64,000 bases of DNA. Origin: Mesotaenium endlicherianum (taxonomy: Eukaryota > Streptophyta > Zygnematophyceae > Zygnematales > Mesotaeniaceae). Under the pieces are notes generated by a model that saw only the letters and a program-made list of their open reading frames with translations, searched no databases and was not told the DNA's origin. This document shows, in pieces, positions 1 through 9,037 of the stretch. Within the stretch, counting starts at the first letter, position 1; every line of letters starts with the position of its first letter. The translations under genes were made by a program, and so were the position numbers. The stretch lies in contig WELA01003606.1 of the NCBI GenBank assembly GCA_009602735.1, positions 655,602 to 719,601 of the forward strand, read 5' to 3'.

Positions 1-409
1 TATGTACATGGAATGAGTTTACTGTTCAACGGTCAGTGCGATGGCACCGCCTACCCGGGAGTTAACCACGTTGGTAGGACCTCGGTTAACCAAATCCACC
101 GCCATCTCCCATCATCCCGAATAGCCATCCATCATAGGGATGTCATCTGGCTATTCATCTAGCATATCGCACTTAGATGCATATCAAGGCAGTTCGCTGC
201 TACCGAGTACGGAAGTCAGCTGGCTGTCAAAGAATGGGTCAGCAAGCTGACTTATATGGACTTCAGCTTGCTGCTTCCGGCTGAGTCATTAAACTGATAA
301 TTATGTAAAGTCCAGCAGACTGACTATTAACTAAAGTTCAGCAGGCTGAACTTAATTAACTATTATATTTAAATGAATATTATATCCACTAATATACTGA
401 TTCATTACA
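1..409 (-). repeat. LTR of family B, minus orientation, cut by window edge
   Basis: The sequence ends in ATTCATTACA at 409, the reverse complement of the family-B LTR start TGTAATGAAT. It matches in inverted orientation the complete LTR at 1593-2313 and in the same orientation the LTRs at 38784-39502 and 60905-61463. The element it belongs to must lie to the left, outside the window. Confidence 0.8.
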
Positions 410-1557
410 ACGGTATTCTACCTCACACTATTGCCAGCTTACAACGAAGTTGAGAGAAGGAACTGGGAGTACATGGCCAGGGAAGCAGGACAGCAGATGT
501 TCTCTCCCCACTGGTTCCCATGTGAATTGAGAAAAGCTGAGCACGGACCCCAGTACTACCAGCTGCCAACAGATTGGAGGTGGATGACCGCCACAAACAA
601 AAAGCAGGAGTGTGACCGAGCCCAACCGGACGATTTCCACTATGGCCTAGACGGCTACCTCATCCTGCCACCTCACATTGCCCCTTGGGACCCGAGGCTG
701 AATGGCTGCCTGAGCAACATGAATGCAGAGACCAAAGAGCACAGGAGGAGGGGAAGAGACTACTTCTTTAAGGGAAAGCATGCCTTTGTCAAATGGGCGA
801 AGAATGCAGGCCGGGTAGATATCAGCAGGCTGAAGGCCAAGCAACCTTCAGCGCCCCCTAAGAAAGGGAGATCAGTAGACTACTCCAGTCTACCAGGGAG
901 CAGGACGACTTAGTTGACGAGACTCCTACTCTCTCAGAGGAGGAGGATGAGGGGGATGAGGAAGAAGAACAAGGCAGAGGAGAAGCATCAGGAGCTGGTA
1001 CTCAGGAGATCCAGGGGCAGGCAGGGGCACTTCCTAAGGAACCAAGATCAGGTATATGGAACGTGATCCCGGTCATGGAGGCAAGTGGACTCCGCACTCG
1101 CTCCCCAAGCCCACCTGCCCAAGCAGGGGAAGAAGCTGATCTGACGGTACTTGGCAGCAGACACAGGCAGAAATCCCCGGAGGACAGGGGTTTCGAAAGA
1201 GGGCCACGCGGGGTGGCCAGAGGTATGCCGGCCTACCCCTCCGCTCAGGGACATGTACCTCTTGCCAATGTATTTCAACATCCTACGGGAATGCCTGTCT
1301 ATGTGGGAATTAATACCCAAGTGGGTGAAGAGCAGGCTACCATCTTTCGTTCTCCTCGAGGTCCAACTTTAGAACAAACGGGGTTCTTTAGAAGGCCAGC
1401 TGACAGACCTAGAGGGCTCTCCAGATCTAGGTCCAGATCTCAGTCTCCTGATCCTGAAGCCCCAGGAACAACCCCCTAAGTGACAGGCTAAAAGGGGCAG
1501 TCAGTGGGGAAGGCTGGTCACATCCAGTCCCCTTATTTAAGACTTCTGCAGTTTAAT

Positions 1558-1574
1558 GTTGTCGAGGCGACAAC
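1558..1574 (+). other. Perfect 7-bp hairpin before the polypurine tract
   Basis: GTTGTCG-AGG-CGACAAC is a perfect 7-bp stem with a 3-base loop, 18 bases before the family-B LTR. It precedes the purine-rich AGTTGGAGGAAT at 1581-1592. Position and composition suit a structured signal near a polypurine tract. Confidence 0.5.
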
Positions 1575-1580
1575 AACTTA

Positions 1581-1592
1581 AGTTGGAGGAAT
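1581..1592 (+). other. Candidate polypurine tract of element A
   Basis: AGTTGGAGGAAT directly abuts the LTR start TGTAATGG at 1593, the expected place for plus-strand priming. A similar AAGTTGGAGGGG occurs on the minus strand near 33470-33482. Confidence 0.5.
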
Positions 1593-2313
1593 TGTAATGG
1601 ATCAGTATATTAGTAGATATAATATTCATTTAAATATAATAGTTAATCATGTTCAGCCTGCTGAACTCTAGTTAAATATTCAGTTTGCTGGACTTTATAT
1701 TTTATAGCAATTTAATGACTCAGGTAAAAGCAGCAGGCTGAAGTCAACTTAAGTTAGCTTGCTGACACATTCTTTGACATCCAGCTGACTTCCGTACTCG
1801 GTAGCAGCGAACTGCCTCACTATGCATCTAAGTCTGATAGGCTAGATGAATGGCCAAATGACATCTCTATGATGGATGGCGATTCGGGATGATGGGAGAT
1901 GGCGGTGGATTTGGTTAACCGAGGTCCTACCAACGTGGTTAACTCCCGGGTAGGCGGTGCCATCGCACTGGCCGTTGAACATTAAACTCATTCCATGTAC
2001 ATAGGCTAGGATTGCTCTCGAGTTCGGCATTCGGAAAAGAGGCCAACTCTCTTGTACAGCTTACTGAGAGAGATCTGAATCCAAGGCGAGAAGCCATTGA
2101 TACGCACTGTCTTCTAACCTTGCTTATGTATGAGTTTTACTGATTGCATTATTGATGCTAGTTTACTCGCATTTGACTTATGAGTGTTGTTCACTGCTAG
2201 TGTGTTGTCCTTTTGCCGTTTAATCTGTTAACGAAAAATCCATAAAGATTACTTGCTGATATAAAGATCTTTATTAATTGTTAATCGCCTATTTGGTAAG
2301 TCGATTCATTTCA
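1593..2313 (+). repeat. Complete family-B LTR, plus orientation
   Basis: 721 bp running TGTAATGG to ATTTCA, thus TG...CA. It matches in inverted orientation 1-409 and 38784-39502. On the left a purine tract precedes it, so it reads as a 3' LTR of A. On the right it abuts the RNase H sequence of element D in opposite orientation. The 5 bases on either side (GGAAT, GGTCT) do not match, so no target duplication is seen for a solo insertion. Confidence 0.8.
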
Positions 2314-3560
2314 GGTCTCCATTCTTCATCAGCCAAAGTAACGGCAAGTGATCTGTGATTAACGTGAAAGGTCTTCCCCATAAATACTCTCTGAAATGTG
2401 TGACAGTCCAAACCACTGCCAACAGCTCTCATTCGTAGGACAAGTAGTTGCTCTCGGCTGGGTTGTTAGAACGCGAGGCATAGGCAATGACGTACTCCTC
2501 TCTAGGTCTTGCGGCCTGAGTGAGTTCTGCGCCGATTCCCACATGACTCCAATCAGTGTGTAGATTGAACAGCTTGGAGTAGTCAGGCGTACGCAAGACT
2601 CGGGTCGTTACCAACCGCTCCTTGAGCTCGTTCATGGCCTTCTCCAGGGCTTCCGTCTACACAAAAGGTACATCCTTTTTTAGGAGTTCTGTCAAGGGTA
2701 TAGCAATTTTGCTATAATCCTTAACAAATTCACGATAGTATCCGCTTAGCCCTAACAGAAGTTTCAGCTTAGACACATACGCCGGTGCAATTATCTTGTA
2801 AATGGCTTCAGTCTTTACTGCCTGAGGGAACATAGCATTGTTCCCAATCTTATGTCCTAAGTAAGGCACATGTGCCTCAAAGAATCCGCACTTTCCAGGG
2901 TGCAGTGTCATCTGGAATTTCTCCAGGCGCTGGAACACTTGTTCCAAGTGCTCGAGATGCTCCTCTATGGACTTGCTGAACGCCACTACGTCATCAATGT
3001 ATGGTTTTGCAAAATCCAGCCCCTCCAGCACTTTATCCATGTCCTCTGAAATATGGCTGGGGCATTTTTCAGCCCAAACGGCATTACCGTCCATTGCCAA
3101 AGTTCCCTTTGAGCCCAGAAAGCGGAATTACCTCGATTTTTTGTTTTCACAGGGATTTGGTTGAAGCCTTGGCGTAGATCAATGATGCTGAGCACTTTCC
3201 CGGTGGTAGCAATCGCAGAGATCCGCTCTGGTGTAGGCATCACATAGTTGTCTGGCTCCGTGTGAAGATTCAGTCAATTGTAGTCTCCATACATACGAGT
3301 GGTTGTATAATGGCCAACCTCGTCCTTCTTGGCAACTACTACTATGGGAGCTCGATGTACTGAGGTTGATTTCTCAATCATGCCAAGCTTGTGCAACTCC
3401 TGGCAAGTTTTCTCTACACAGTCCCATTCGGTGTGACTGAGCTTATGCGGCCGAAGTCTGACTGGGTTATCAGTAGTAAGTGTGATCTCACACACACTGG
3501 CAGTGGTTCTACCAATCTCCTCCTTGGTAAAAAGAAACACCTTGCGGTGCTTTTCAGCAG
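2314..3560 (-). pseudogene. Element D reverse transcriptase and RNase H
   Basis: Ty3-type reverse transcriptase is recognisable by DLRQGF near 3180, MPFGLKNAP near 3065-3092 and the YIDD catalytic box at about 2990-3001 (YxDD family). A thumb/connection region follows, with LGHK and a conserved LSGYYR segment. RNase H follows at 2314-2640, with FNLHTDWS (the family's first catalytic Asp context), YASR-N-AE-NY and ITDHLPL. The left end is abutted by an LTR, so the end of RNase H and any integrase are absent here. The reading is broken. Function known for the family: copies element RNA into DNA and degrades the RNA strand. Confidence 0.85.
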
Positions 3561-4076
3561 CCTTTCTACTTGTGCTCTCTGTTGGGCTGAGACCATTTTC
3601 CCAACGGTGAAAACCTCAATTTCCGGCTGCTTTTCCCCAACACAGGCCTCCAGTAGTTGCTACTCTTTGGGTCCAGATGGGGGCTACGTGTTCTCATCCT
3701 GACCTTCAGGCTTTTTTGCCTGATTGTTAGACGGTGGAGTGGCAGGCTTTGCAACTTGCTCCTCCGTTGTCTTAGGCACGGTGGCTTTGCTTCTTAGGCC
3801 TTTTACCTTTTCCGATAGATTGTCGCCTCTCCTGTTGCGTGGAGTATGTCAGACGCCTCCGAATGGGCTGCCTCAAGAACCTTTCTTCATCGGCTGCAGT
3901 CCAGTTGGTCCCTGTTCCTCCCTCTTCTCGTGGTGGGGGTGGGTTCGGCAAAGGCCACCCTGCTAGATCTGCTCTGGGGTCGATTGTTCAACCCCACTCG
4001 CGTTCAATGGTAGTAATGTGCGCAACGGTTGTGCCAAACTTCTCCCTGGCTAGTGGCGTAACCGTCCATGCTTGTG

Positions 4077-5021
4077 TCACAATCTGCGATTCTGAGTCAC
4101 GGATAGTTGTGCGTTTACAGCATTCACTACTGTCAAGCGGCTTATGGTACTTTTCAGCTCCACCAGTTCCCTTTCAAAAACTGCAGATGTCCTAGAAGCT
4201 GAACTGTTCTTCTCCCACGTTCCAGTGGATGAAGGGCGCACCATGGGGATGTGAATTCCCAATGCCATAGCTTTGCAAATCAAGCCATTCTCTCCCTCTC
4301 TCTGCAAAATCTCCAGGACAGGTTGTGGAGGAGGAGCCATGGTTCCTTTCGGAACCCCTTCTCTCTGAGCTGTTCCCCTGTACTTGAGATATCGCATCAA
4401 CATCCTTCTGAAAGGTGCATTCCCTTCCCGGGCCACCTTTCTTGGTCTGCTTGCGCGACCGTGAGGATTTCCTTGTGTTGGTTCCACCTTAGCGGTGCAG
4501 GCAGCAACTTCCTGCGGCTGTTGTAGCTGATGTGGGGTAGCTAATGATACTAGAAAACTGGCAATTGGAGTGCTGGATGTAGGCAACCTCAGGTCGTTGT
4601 AAAGATCAGCCGGGCTGGGCCCTTCCATTATCAAGTGGTCGTCCACCCAATCATCCGTCCTGAGCTCTTGTAGCTCCAACAAGTCCAGCTCTGGGGTAGG
4701 AAAACGTGGAATTTCTTCCCGAATTACCTCTTCATTAGTGACTGACGGCAGGTCAAGCTCTGGAAAGTCTAGCATCTCTGCCTCATCTTCAACTAAGTTC
4801 TCCACTCCAGGTGGTGGTGGCTCTACTTCATTATCTGTGATGAGCTTTGCTAGATTGACGATGGCTGATTGCAAAGCGCTTGCCGCCTTAGCCACTTCCC
4901 TTTCCTTGTGTTGTCGAGCGTCTGCGTCCAGCAGCTGCTCCATGATTTGCCTTGCGATGGAATCGGCTGTCTGACTGGCTAAACCCTGCTGTTGCCCCTT
5001 AGCCTGCGGCTCTGAGCTCAT
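4077..5021 (-). pseudogene. Element D second coding region, N-terminal part (unclassified)
   Basis: An open stretch of about 314 residues beginning with ATG (5019-5021), MSSEPQAKG. It has a helical, Ala/Lys/Gln-rich N-terminus, an acidic centre rich in Glu, Asp, Pro and Leu, and a basic segment with many Arg before the end. It has no motif I can name. It lies upstream of the reverse transcriptase on the same strand, so it is probably the N-terminal extension of D's pol or a linker. Sequence 3561-4076 between it and the reverse transcriptase is also proline- and lysine-rich on the minus strand. Element C's LTR starts 16 bases upstream of its ATG. Confidence 0.5.
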
Positions 5022-5036
5022 CAAAGAGGGTGTTAT

Positions 5037-5755
5037 TGTAAGGTCATAGGTTTATAAAGTGCATTTTTGAGTTTTATGAAAGTATGTTTTGATTATATAG
5101 AAGTATAGAGTGCATTGTTGTGGTCATTTTGATATAAAGTTCATCGAATTTGGTCAAGTATTGAGAGAGTTACGGATTCCCGAAGTTTAATTAGTTTTGA
5201 GGTCGGTTGACGACTATCCTTAATTTGCGGTGAGCGCGACCGTCGGATTGACCGACAGCGTCGAGCGATCTGGCCCGTTGGAATTAACTCGAACTTCACG
5301 TAAGTTCGGCTGACGCGGAGTGCCGACTAGGTCGATTTACCTAGAAGTTTCGGTTTAGCCTAGCGCGTCTAAGATAGAATATTCTAGTAATGTCGATGCA
5401 TGTATGTGGACGTCAATTCGGCCCGACACGTCAGATTAGACTGATCTGGCTTACTCACAAATATTCTGGAAGGGACGATTTGACGAACACTTATAAAAAT
5501 CCGTAGCTTCCTCCTAGAGAGGAGCATTTAGGCAAAAAAATTCTTATCAGTTTTCACTTCTGTAAATTTCTACGAGTTTGTAATGACAAGGCCTTTTATC
5601 CTACATCATTTGTGAGCAGTTTTTTGCAACTCAAAATGTCAAGTGATTTTCCTAAGCTTTCTTAGCAATATGCCGCTGCACTCTTGAGTATGATTGCAAG
5701 TAGCTTTGTTCCTCGTGAGTCACTACGCTTCCACTAGGGCACTCTGCCCCTTTCA
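5037..5755 (+). repeat. 5' LTR of element C
   Basis: 719 bp, TGTAAGGTCATAGG to CCCCTTTCA, followed after two bases by the primer site. A TATA-like TATAAAAA occurs at 5492-5499. It matches the partial LTR at 8500-9003 and the LTRs of element E. Confidence 0.9.
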
Positions 5756-5757
5756 TC

Positions 5758-5771
5758 TGGTATCAGAGCAG
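5758..5771 (+). other. Primer binding site of element C
   Basis: TGGTATCAGAGCAG, complementary to the 3' end of initiator methionine tRNA, two bases after the 5' LTR. This is the usual site of minus-strand priming in plant Ty3 and Ty1 elements. Confidence 0.9.
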
Positions 5772-5792
5772 GGCTGGTTTGCACATTACATT

Positions 5793-6680
5793 ATGGAGTC
5801 GCAGCCGGCAGCTGGAGGAGGCGAACATGTCGAGCATGTTGAGCGCGCGGGGCAGCAGGCAGCACCAACGATGACCAGAGAGCAACAAGAAATGCAGGCG
5901 ATGCTAAGGCAAATGGCGAATGCAATTGGAGGAGAAGTCTATGCCCAGTTTCAACAAAATATGCGCGCGGAGGTGGAGAGAATGGTGCGAGTTGTTGTTG
6001 GAAACGCCGCTTCGACGAGTTCGGCACCTGCACCCGTTGTACCACCAATTCACGTTAACCCAGTGGTGCAACCAGTTATTCCACTCGCATCGGGAGTGCG
6101 TGTGCCTAAGCCTAAAGTTTATACTGGAGAGCGTGGATCGCCGCCTGTTCATCAATGGATTTTTGGAGTGAAGAAATTTATGGAGTACTCTGCGCTCCCA
6201 CCCGACAGGCACGTCGCCTTTGTCATAACTTTGCTGCATAAGAGTGCTGGAGCTTGGTATGAACGAGAAGAGCAACTGTCTGGAGTTCCTGATACTGTTG
6301 ACCAGCTATTTGAAGGCTTGAAGAGGCAATTTTAACCTATTGCACCCGACGCTACCGCTCGAGATCTAATGGTGCGCCTTCGTCAACGAGGAAGCGTTCA
6401 AGAATATGTATCGCGCTTCAACGAGCTGGTGCTTCAATGTCCATCCATGCACGAATTGGAGATGATGGACAAGTTGAAGAGGGGACTCAAGCCAACTGTG
6501 GCCAAGGAAGTGGCGCTCAAGGACCCTACCAGTCTTGGAGAAATGATGGCATTGGCAACAAGGGTCGACGCTGTGGAGTATAGTCAGAGACAGTGGGACA
6601 GCCACAACTTTGGAGGATATCGAGACTTTGGATCTCAAAGTGCACTGGAGCACAGGACAAGTGAAATTCCAAGGGCGTGA
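5793..6680 (+). pseudogene. Element C gag
   Basis: Starts with ATG at 5793 (MESQPAAGGGEHVEHVE), 35 bases after the primer site. An N-terminal helix-rich segment (EQQEMQAMLRQMANAIGG) is followed by a Pro-rich linker and then the retrotransposon gag core. That core includes RHVAFVITLL, GAWYEREEQL, and a later EYVSRFNELV-Q-PSM block with LKRGLKPTVAKEV. The same blocks recur in E (29890-30900) and F (61900-62640). Gag forms the virus-like particle. No zinc knuckle is visible in this copy. Broken. Confidence 0.8.
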
Positions 6681-7662
6681 TGGTCGAATGGAGAAAGCAA
6701 AACAGGTGGAGGTAGATACGACCACAAGTAACTGTCTTCTGTCGAGCCTGCAAGTTAAGAAGCTATGCAGGGCGAATCAGGTGAAGGAGATGTACCTTGT
6801 TTTGGTGGCCCTGGCCAGGTCATCAGATGGAGCAAGCGTGAGTCCTAACAGCCTGGGCGAATGTACATCGCCGGAGGAGCAAGTAGTGGTGTCTGATCCC
6901 CTTGCTCAGAAGGAGCAGAGCCCAACTCCTCAAGCAAAGAAGCCTGCTGAGATGCCTGCCCAAATTAAGGCGCTGTTGGAGGAGTTCAAGCGCGTATTTC
7001 CTGAGGAGCTACCTGCAGGATTACCTCCACAGAGAGCTATAGAGCACAAGATGGAGTTGGAACCAGGGAGCAAGCCACCAGTGAGACCCGCCTATCGTCA
7101 ATCGTTTGCGGAGTTGGATGAGTTGAAGAAGCAGCTGACAGAGTTGTTGGAGAAGGGATTCATTCGACCCAGCGAGTCTCCATTTGCAGCGCCAGTCTTA
7201 TTTGTGAAGAAGAAGGATGGCACTATGAGGATGTGTATCAACTACCGGGCACCCAACAAGGTCACTATCAAGAACGGGTACCCACTTCCACGAGTGGACG
7301 AGTTGATTGACAGGCTTGTTGGGGCGAAGTTTTTCTCGAAGATCGATTTGAGGAGTGGCTATCACCAGGTACGGATTGCGGAAGGAGACGTTCAGAAGAC
7401 TGCTTTCAGAACTCGCTATGGTTTGTTCGAGTTCACAGTCATGCCTTTTGGATTGACTAATGCACTTGCTACATTTATGGGACTCGTGAATAGTATCTTC
7501 AGACCCTACTTGGACCAGTTTGTGGTGGTATTTTTGGATGACATCCTGATCTATTCGACGACCTTGGAAGAGCATGTGGAGCATCTGAGGAAGGTTTTGG
7601 AGGTCTTGAGAGATCAGAAGTTATATGGGAAGATGAGCAAGTGCGACTTCTGTCTAAGTTGA
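6610..7662 (+). pseudogene. Element C pol: protease edge and reverse transcriptase
   Basis: Begins in sequence shared with the end of the protease region ([12 protein letters not shown]), runs through a linker, then a Ty3 reverse transcriptase. Visible blocks are [47 protein letters not shown] (catalytic Asp context), MPFGLTNA and [12 protein letters not shown] (the xLDD box). [13 protein letters not shown] and KMSKCDFCL end the palm/thumb. Near-identical blocks are seen in E at 28331-29130. It is incomplete relative to E. Confidence 0.85.
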
Positions 7663-8512
7663 GTATGAGCACTTCCTATCACCCTCAGACAGACGGGCAG
7701 AGTGAGAATCTCAACAGAACTCTATGCAAGAGGTGCTCAGGAGTTTCACTATGGAGGACCCTTCAGAGTGGGACAAGAAGCTGCCAGGGTTGGAGTTTGC
7801 CTACAACAACAGCATGCAGGGATCGACCAAGCAGTCACCATTCGCTATGGTTTATGGGAGAGAAGTATATCATCCAGGTAACATCTTGTTGGAGAAGGCC
7901 AAGGAGACTCAGGTTCCTACTACACAAGCTTTTGTGGAGCAGATGGCCAACACTTGGGATATGGCGAAGACGTGTATTCGGAAGGCACAGGAGGAACAGG
8001 GCAAGCATGCTAACAAGCACAGATGGGAAGTGACATTCCATGTGAGCGACAAAGTACTCTTGTCCACAGAGAACCTACCTTTCACAGGCAAGAGGAAACT
8101 GCGGCCACGGTTAATAGGTCCCTTTGTAGTGCTCAAGCAGGTTAATCCAGTGGCCTACAAGTTGGAACTTCCTTCAGGCTGGCGTATCCATGACGTGTTC
8201 CATGTCAGTTGTTTGCGGCCATATGTTGACCCGAAGGAAGGACATCCAGGACGACTACCTACACCGCCACCACCGGTCGAGATCGATGATGTATTGGAGT
8301 ATGATGTGGAGGCAATTGTCGGCGATCGACGAGTCAAGCGAGGTCAACGACTTGTTCAAGAGTATCTGGTCAAGTGGAAGGGCTACCATGCGGACGACAA
8401 CACTTGGGAGCCAGAGGCCAACTTGACTCATTGTAAGAGTAAGTTGAGACGTTATTTGCAGAATGCGTCGAGGACATCGCATCTTGAGGAGGGGGATGAT
8501 GTAAGGTCATAG
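7654..8512 (+). pseudogene. Element C integrase tail with chromodomain
   Basis: The region starts with the integrase-core end (YHPQTDGQSE) and continues through EFAYNNS, then the GPF/Y module (GPFVVLKQVNPVAYKLELP, HDVFHVSCLRPY). It finishes with a chromodomain at about 8296-8420 (VEAIVGDRR, EYLVKWKGY, NTWEPEANL). Chromodomains on integrases steer insertion towards particular chromatin. The last codons run through the polypurine tract and end at TAG 8510-8512, inside the 3' LTR. The same arrangement is seen in E. Confidence 0.9.
8485..8499 (+). other. Polypurine tract of element C
   Basis: A purine-rich GAGGAGGGGGATGA stretch directly abuts the 3' LTR start TGTAAGG at 8500. It is also translated as the C-terminus of pol. 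Confidence 0.85.
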
Positions 8513-9003
8513 GTTTATAAAGTGCATTTTTAAGTTTCATGATAGTATGTTTTGATTGCATAGAAGTCTAGAGTGCACTTTTGTGGTTGTTTTGATACGA
8601 AGTTCATCAAATTTGGTCAAGTATTGAGAGAGTTACGGATTTCTGAAGTTTAATCAATTTTAAGGTCGGTTGACGACTGTCCTTAATTCGCGGTGAGCGC
8701 GACCGTCGGATTGACCGACAGCGTCGAGCGATCTGGCCCGTTGGAATAAACTCGAACTTCACGTAAGTTCGGCTGACGCGGAGTGCCGACTAGGTCGATT
8801 TACCTAGAAGTTTCGGTTTAGCCTAGCGCGTCTAAGATAGAATATTCTAGTAATGTCGATGCATGTATGTGGACGTCAATTCGGCCCGACACGTCAGATT
8901 AGACTGATCTGGCTTACTCACGAATATTCTGGAAGGGACGATTTGACGAACACTTAGGAAAATTCGTAGCTTCCTCCTAGAGAGGAGCATTTTGGAAGAA
9001 AAT
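8500..9003 (+). repeat. 3' LTR of element C (partial)
   Basis: Matches the first ~500 bp of the 5' LTR at 5037. At about 9003 the match ends and element D sequence resumes. Confidence 0.85.
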
Positions 9004-9037
9004 TGCTTGCCCGACTCCTCCTTGCGTTCTCCTAATG

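Larger units (their letters stand above)
410..1592 (+). pseudogene. Element A internal region: unclassified protein family (copy 1)
   Basis: Plus-strand coding sequence lies at about 431-913 and 1063-1479. It resembles the minus-strand locus 31681-33190 along its middle and end. Shared features are an NEVERR-W-E start, a PPHIA-WD-RL block, a KGKHA-KWA block, PPKKGRSV, an acidic stretch, and a C-terminal block containing QGHVPLA followed by QHP-GM. I recognise no catalytic motif and no zinc knuckle. It is followed by a hairpin and a purine tract touching a family-B LTR, so it looks like the 3' part of a retroelement that carries this protein, possibly as a gag-like product of a non-autonomous element. 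A captured host gene is the alternative. It is broken. The homology to the second locus is seen directly; the role is unknown. Confidence 0.55.
5037..9003 (+). mobile_element. Element C: Ty3/Gypsy chromovirus, plus strand (fossil, shortened)
   Basis: It is bounded by a full 5' LTR (5037-5755) and a partial 3' LTR (8500-9003). The primer site is at 5758-5771 and a polypurine tract at 8485-8499. Between them lie gag, part of pol and an integrase tail with chromodomain. The internal region is about 2.7 kb, roughly half that of sibling E (25726-31680), so it is a shortened, non-autonomous copy with several breaks. It is inserted within element D, between D's methyltransferase and reverse-transcriptase halves. 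The two LTRs differ at a few percent of positions, mostly near the start of the LTR, so it is not very recent. Confidence 0.85.

Noticed and set aside
1593-2313. Simple solo LTR insertion in element D
   Set aside because: No matching 5-bp flanks, and a purine tract with coding sequence precedes it, which fits a 3' LTR better.
4251-4974. Plus-strand open stretches opposite element D
   Set aside because: They mirror the coding minus strand and carry no domain of their own.
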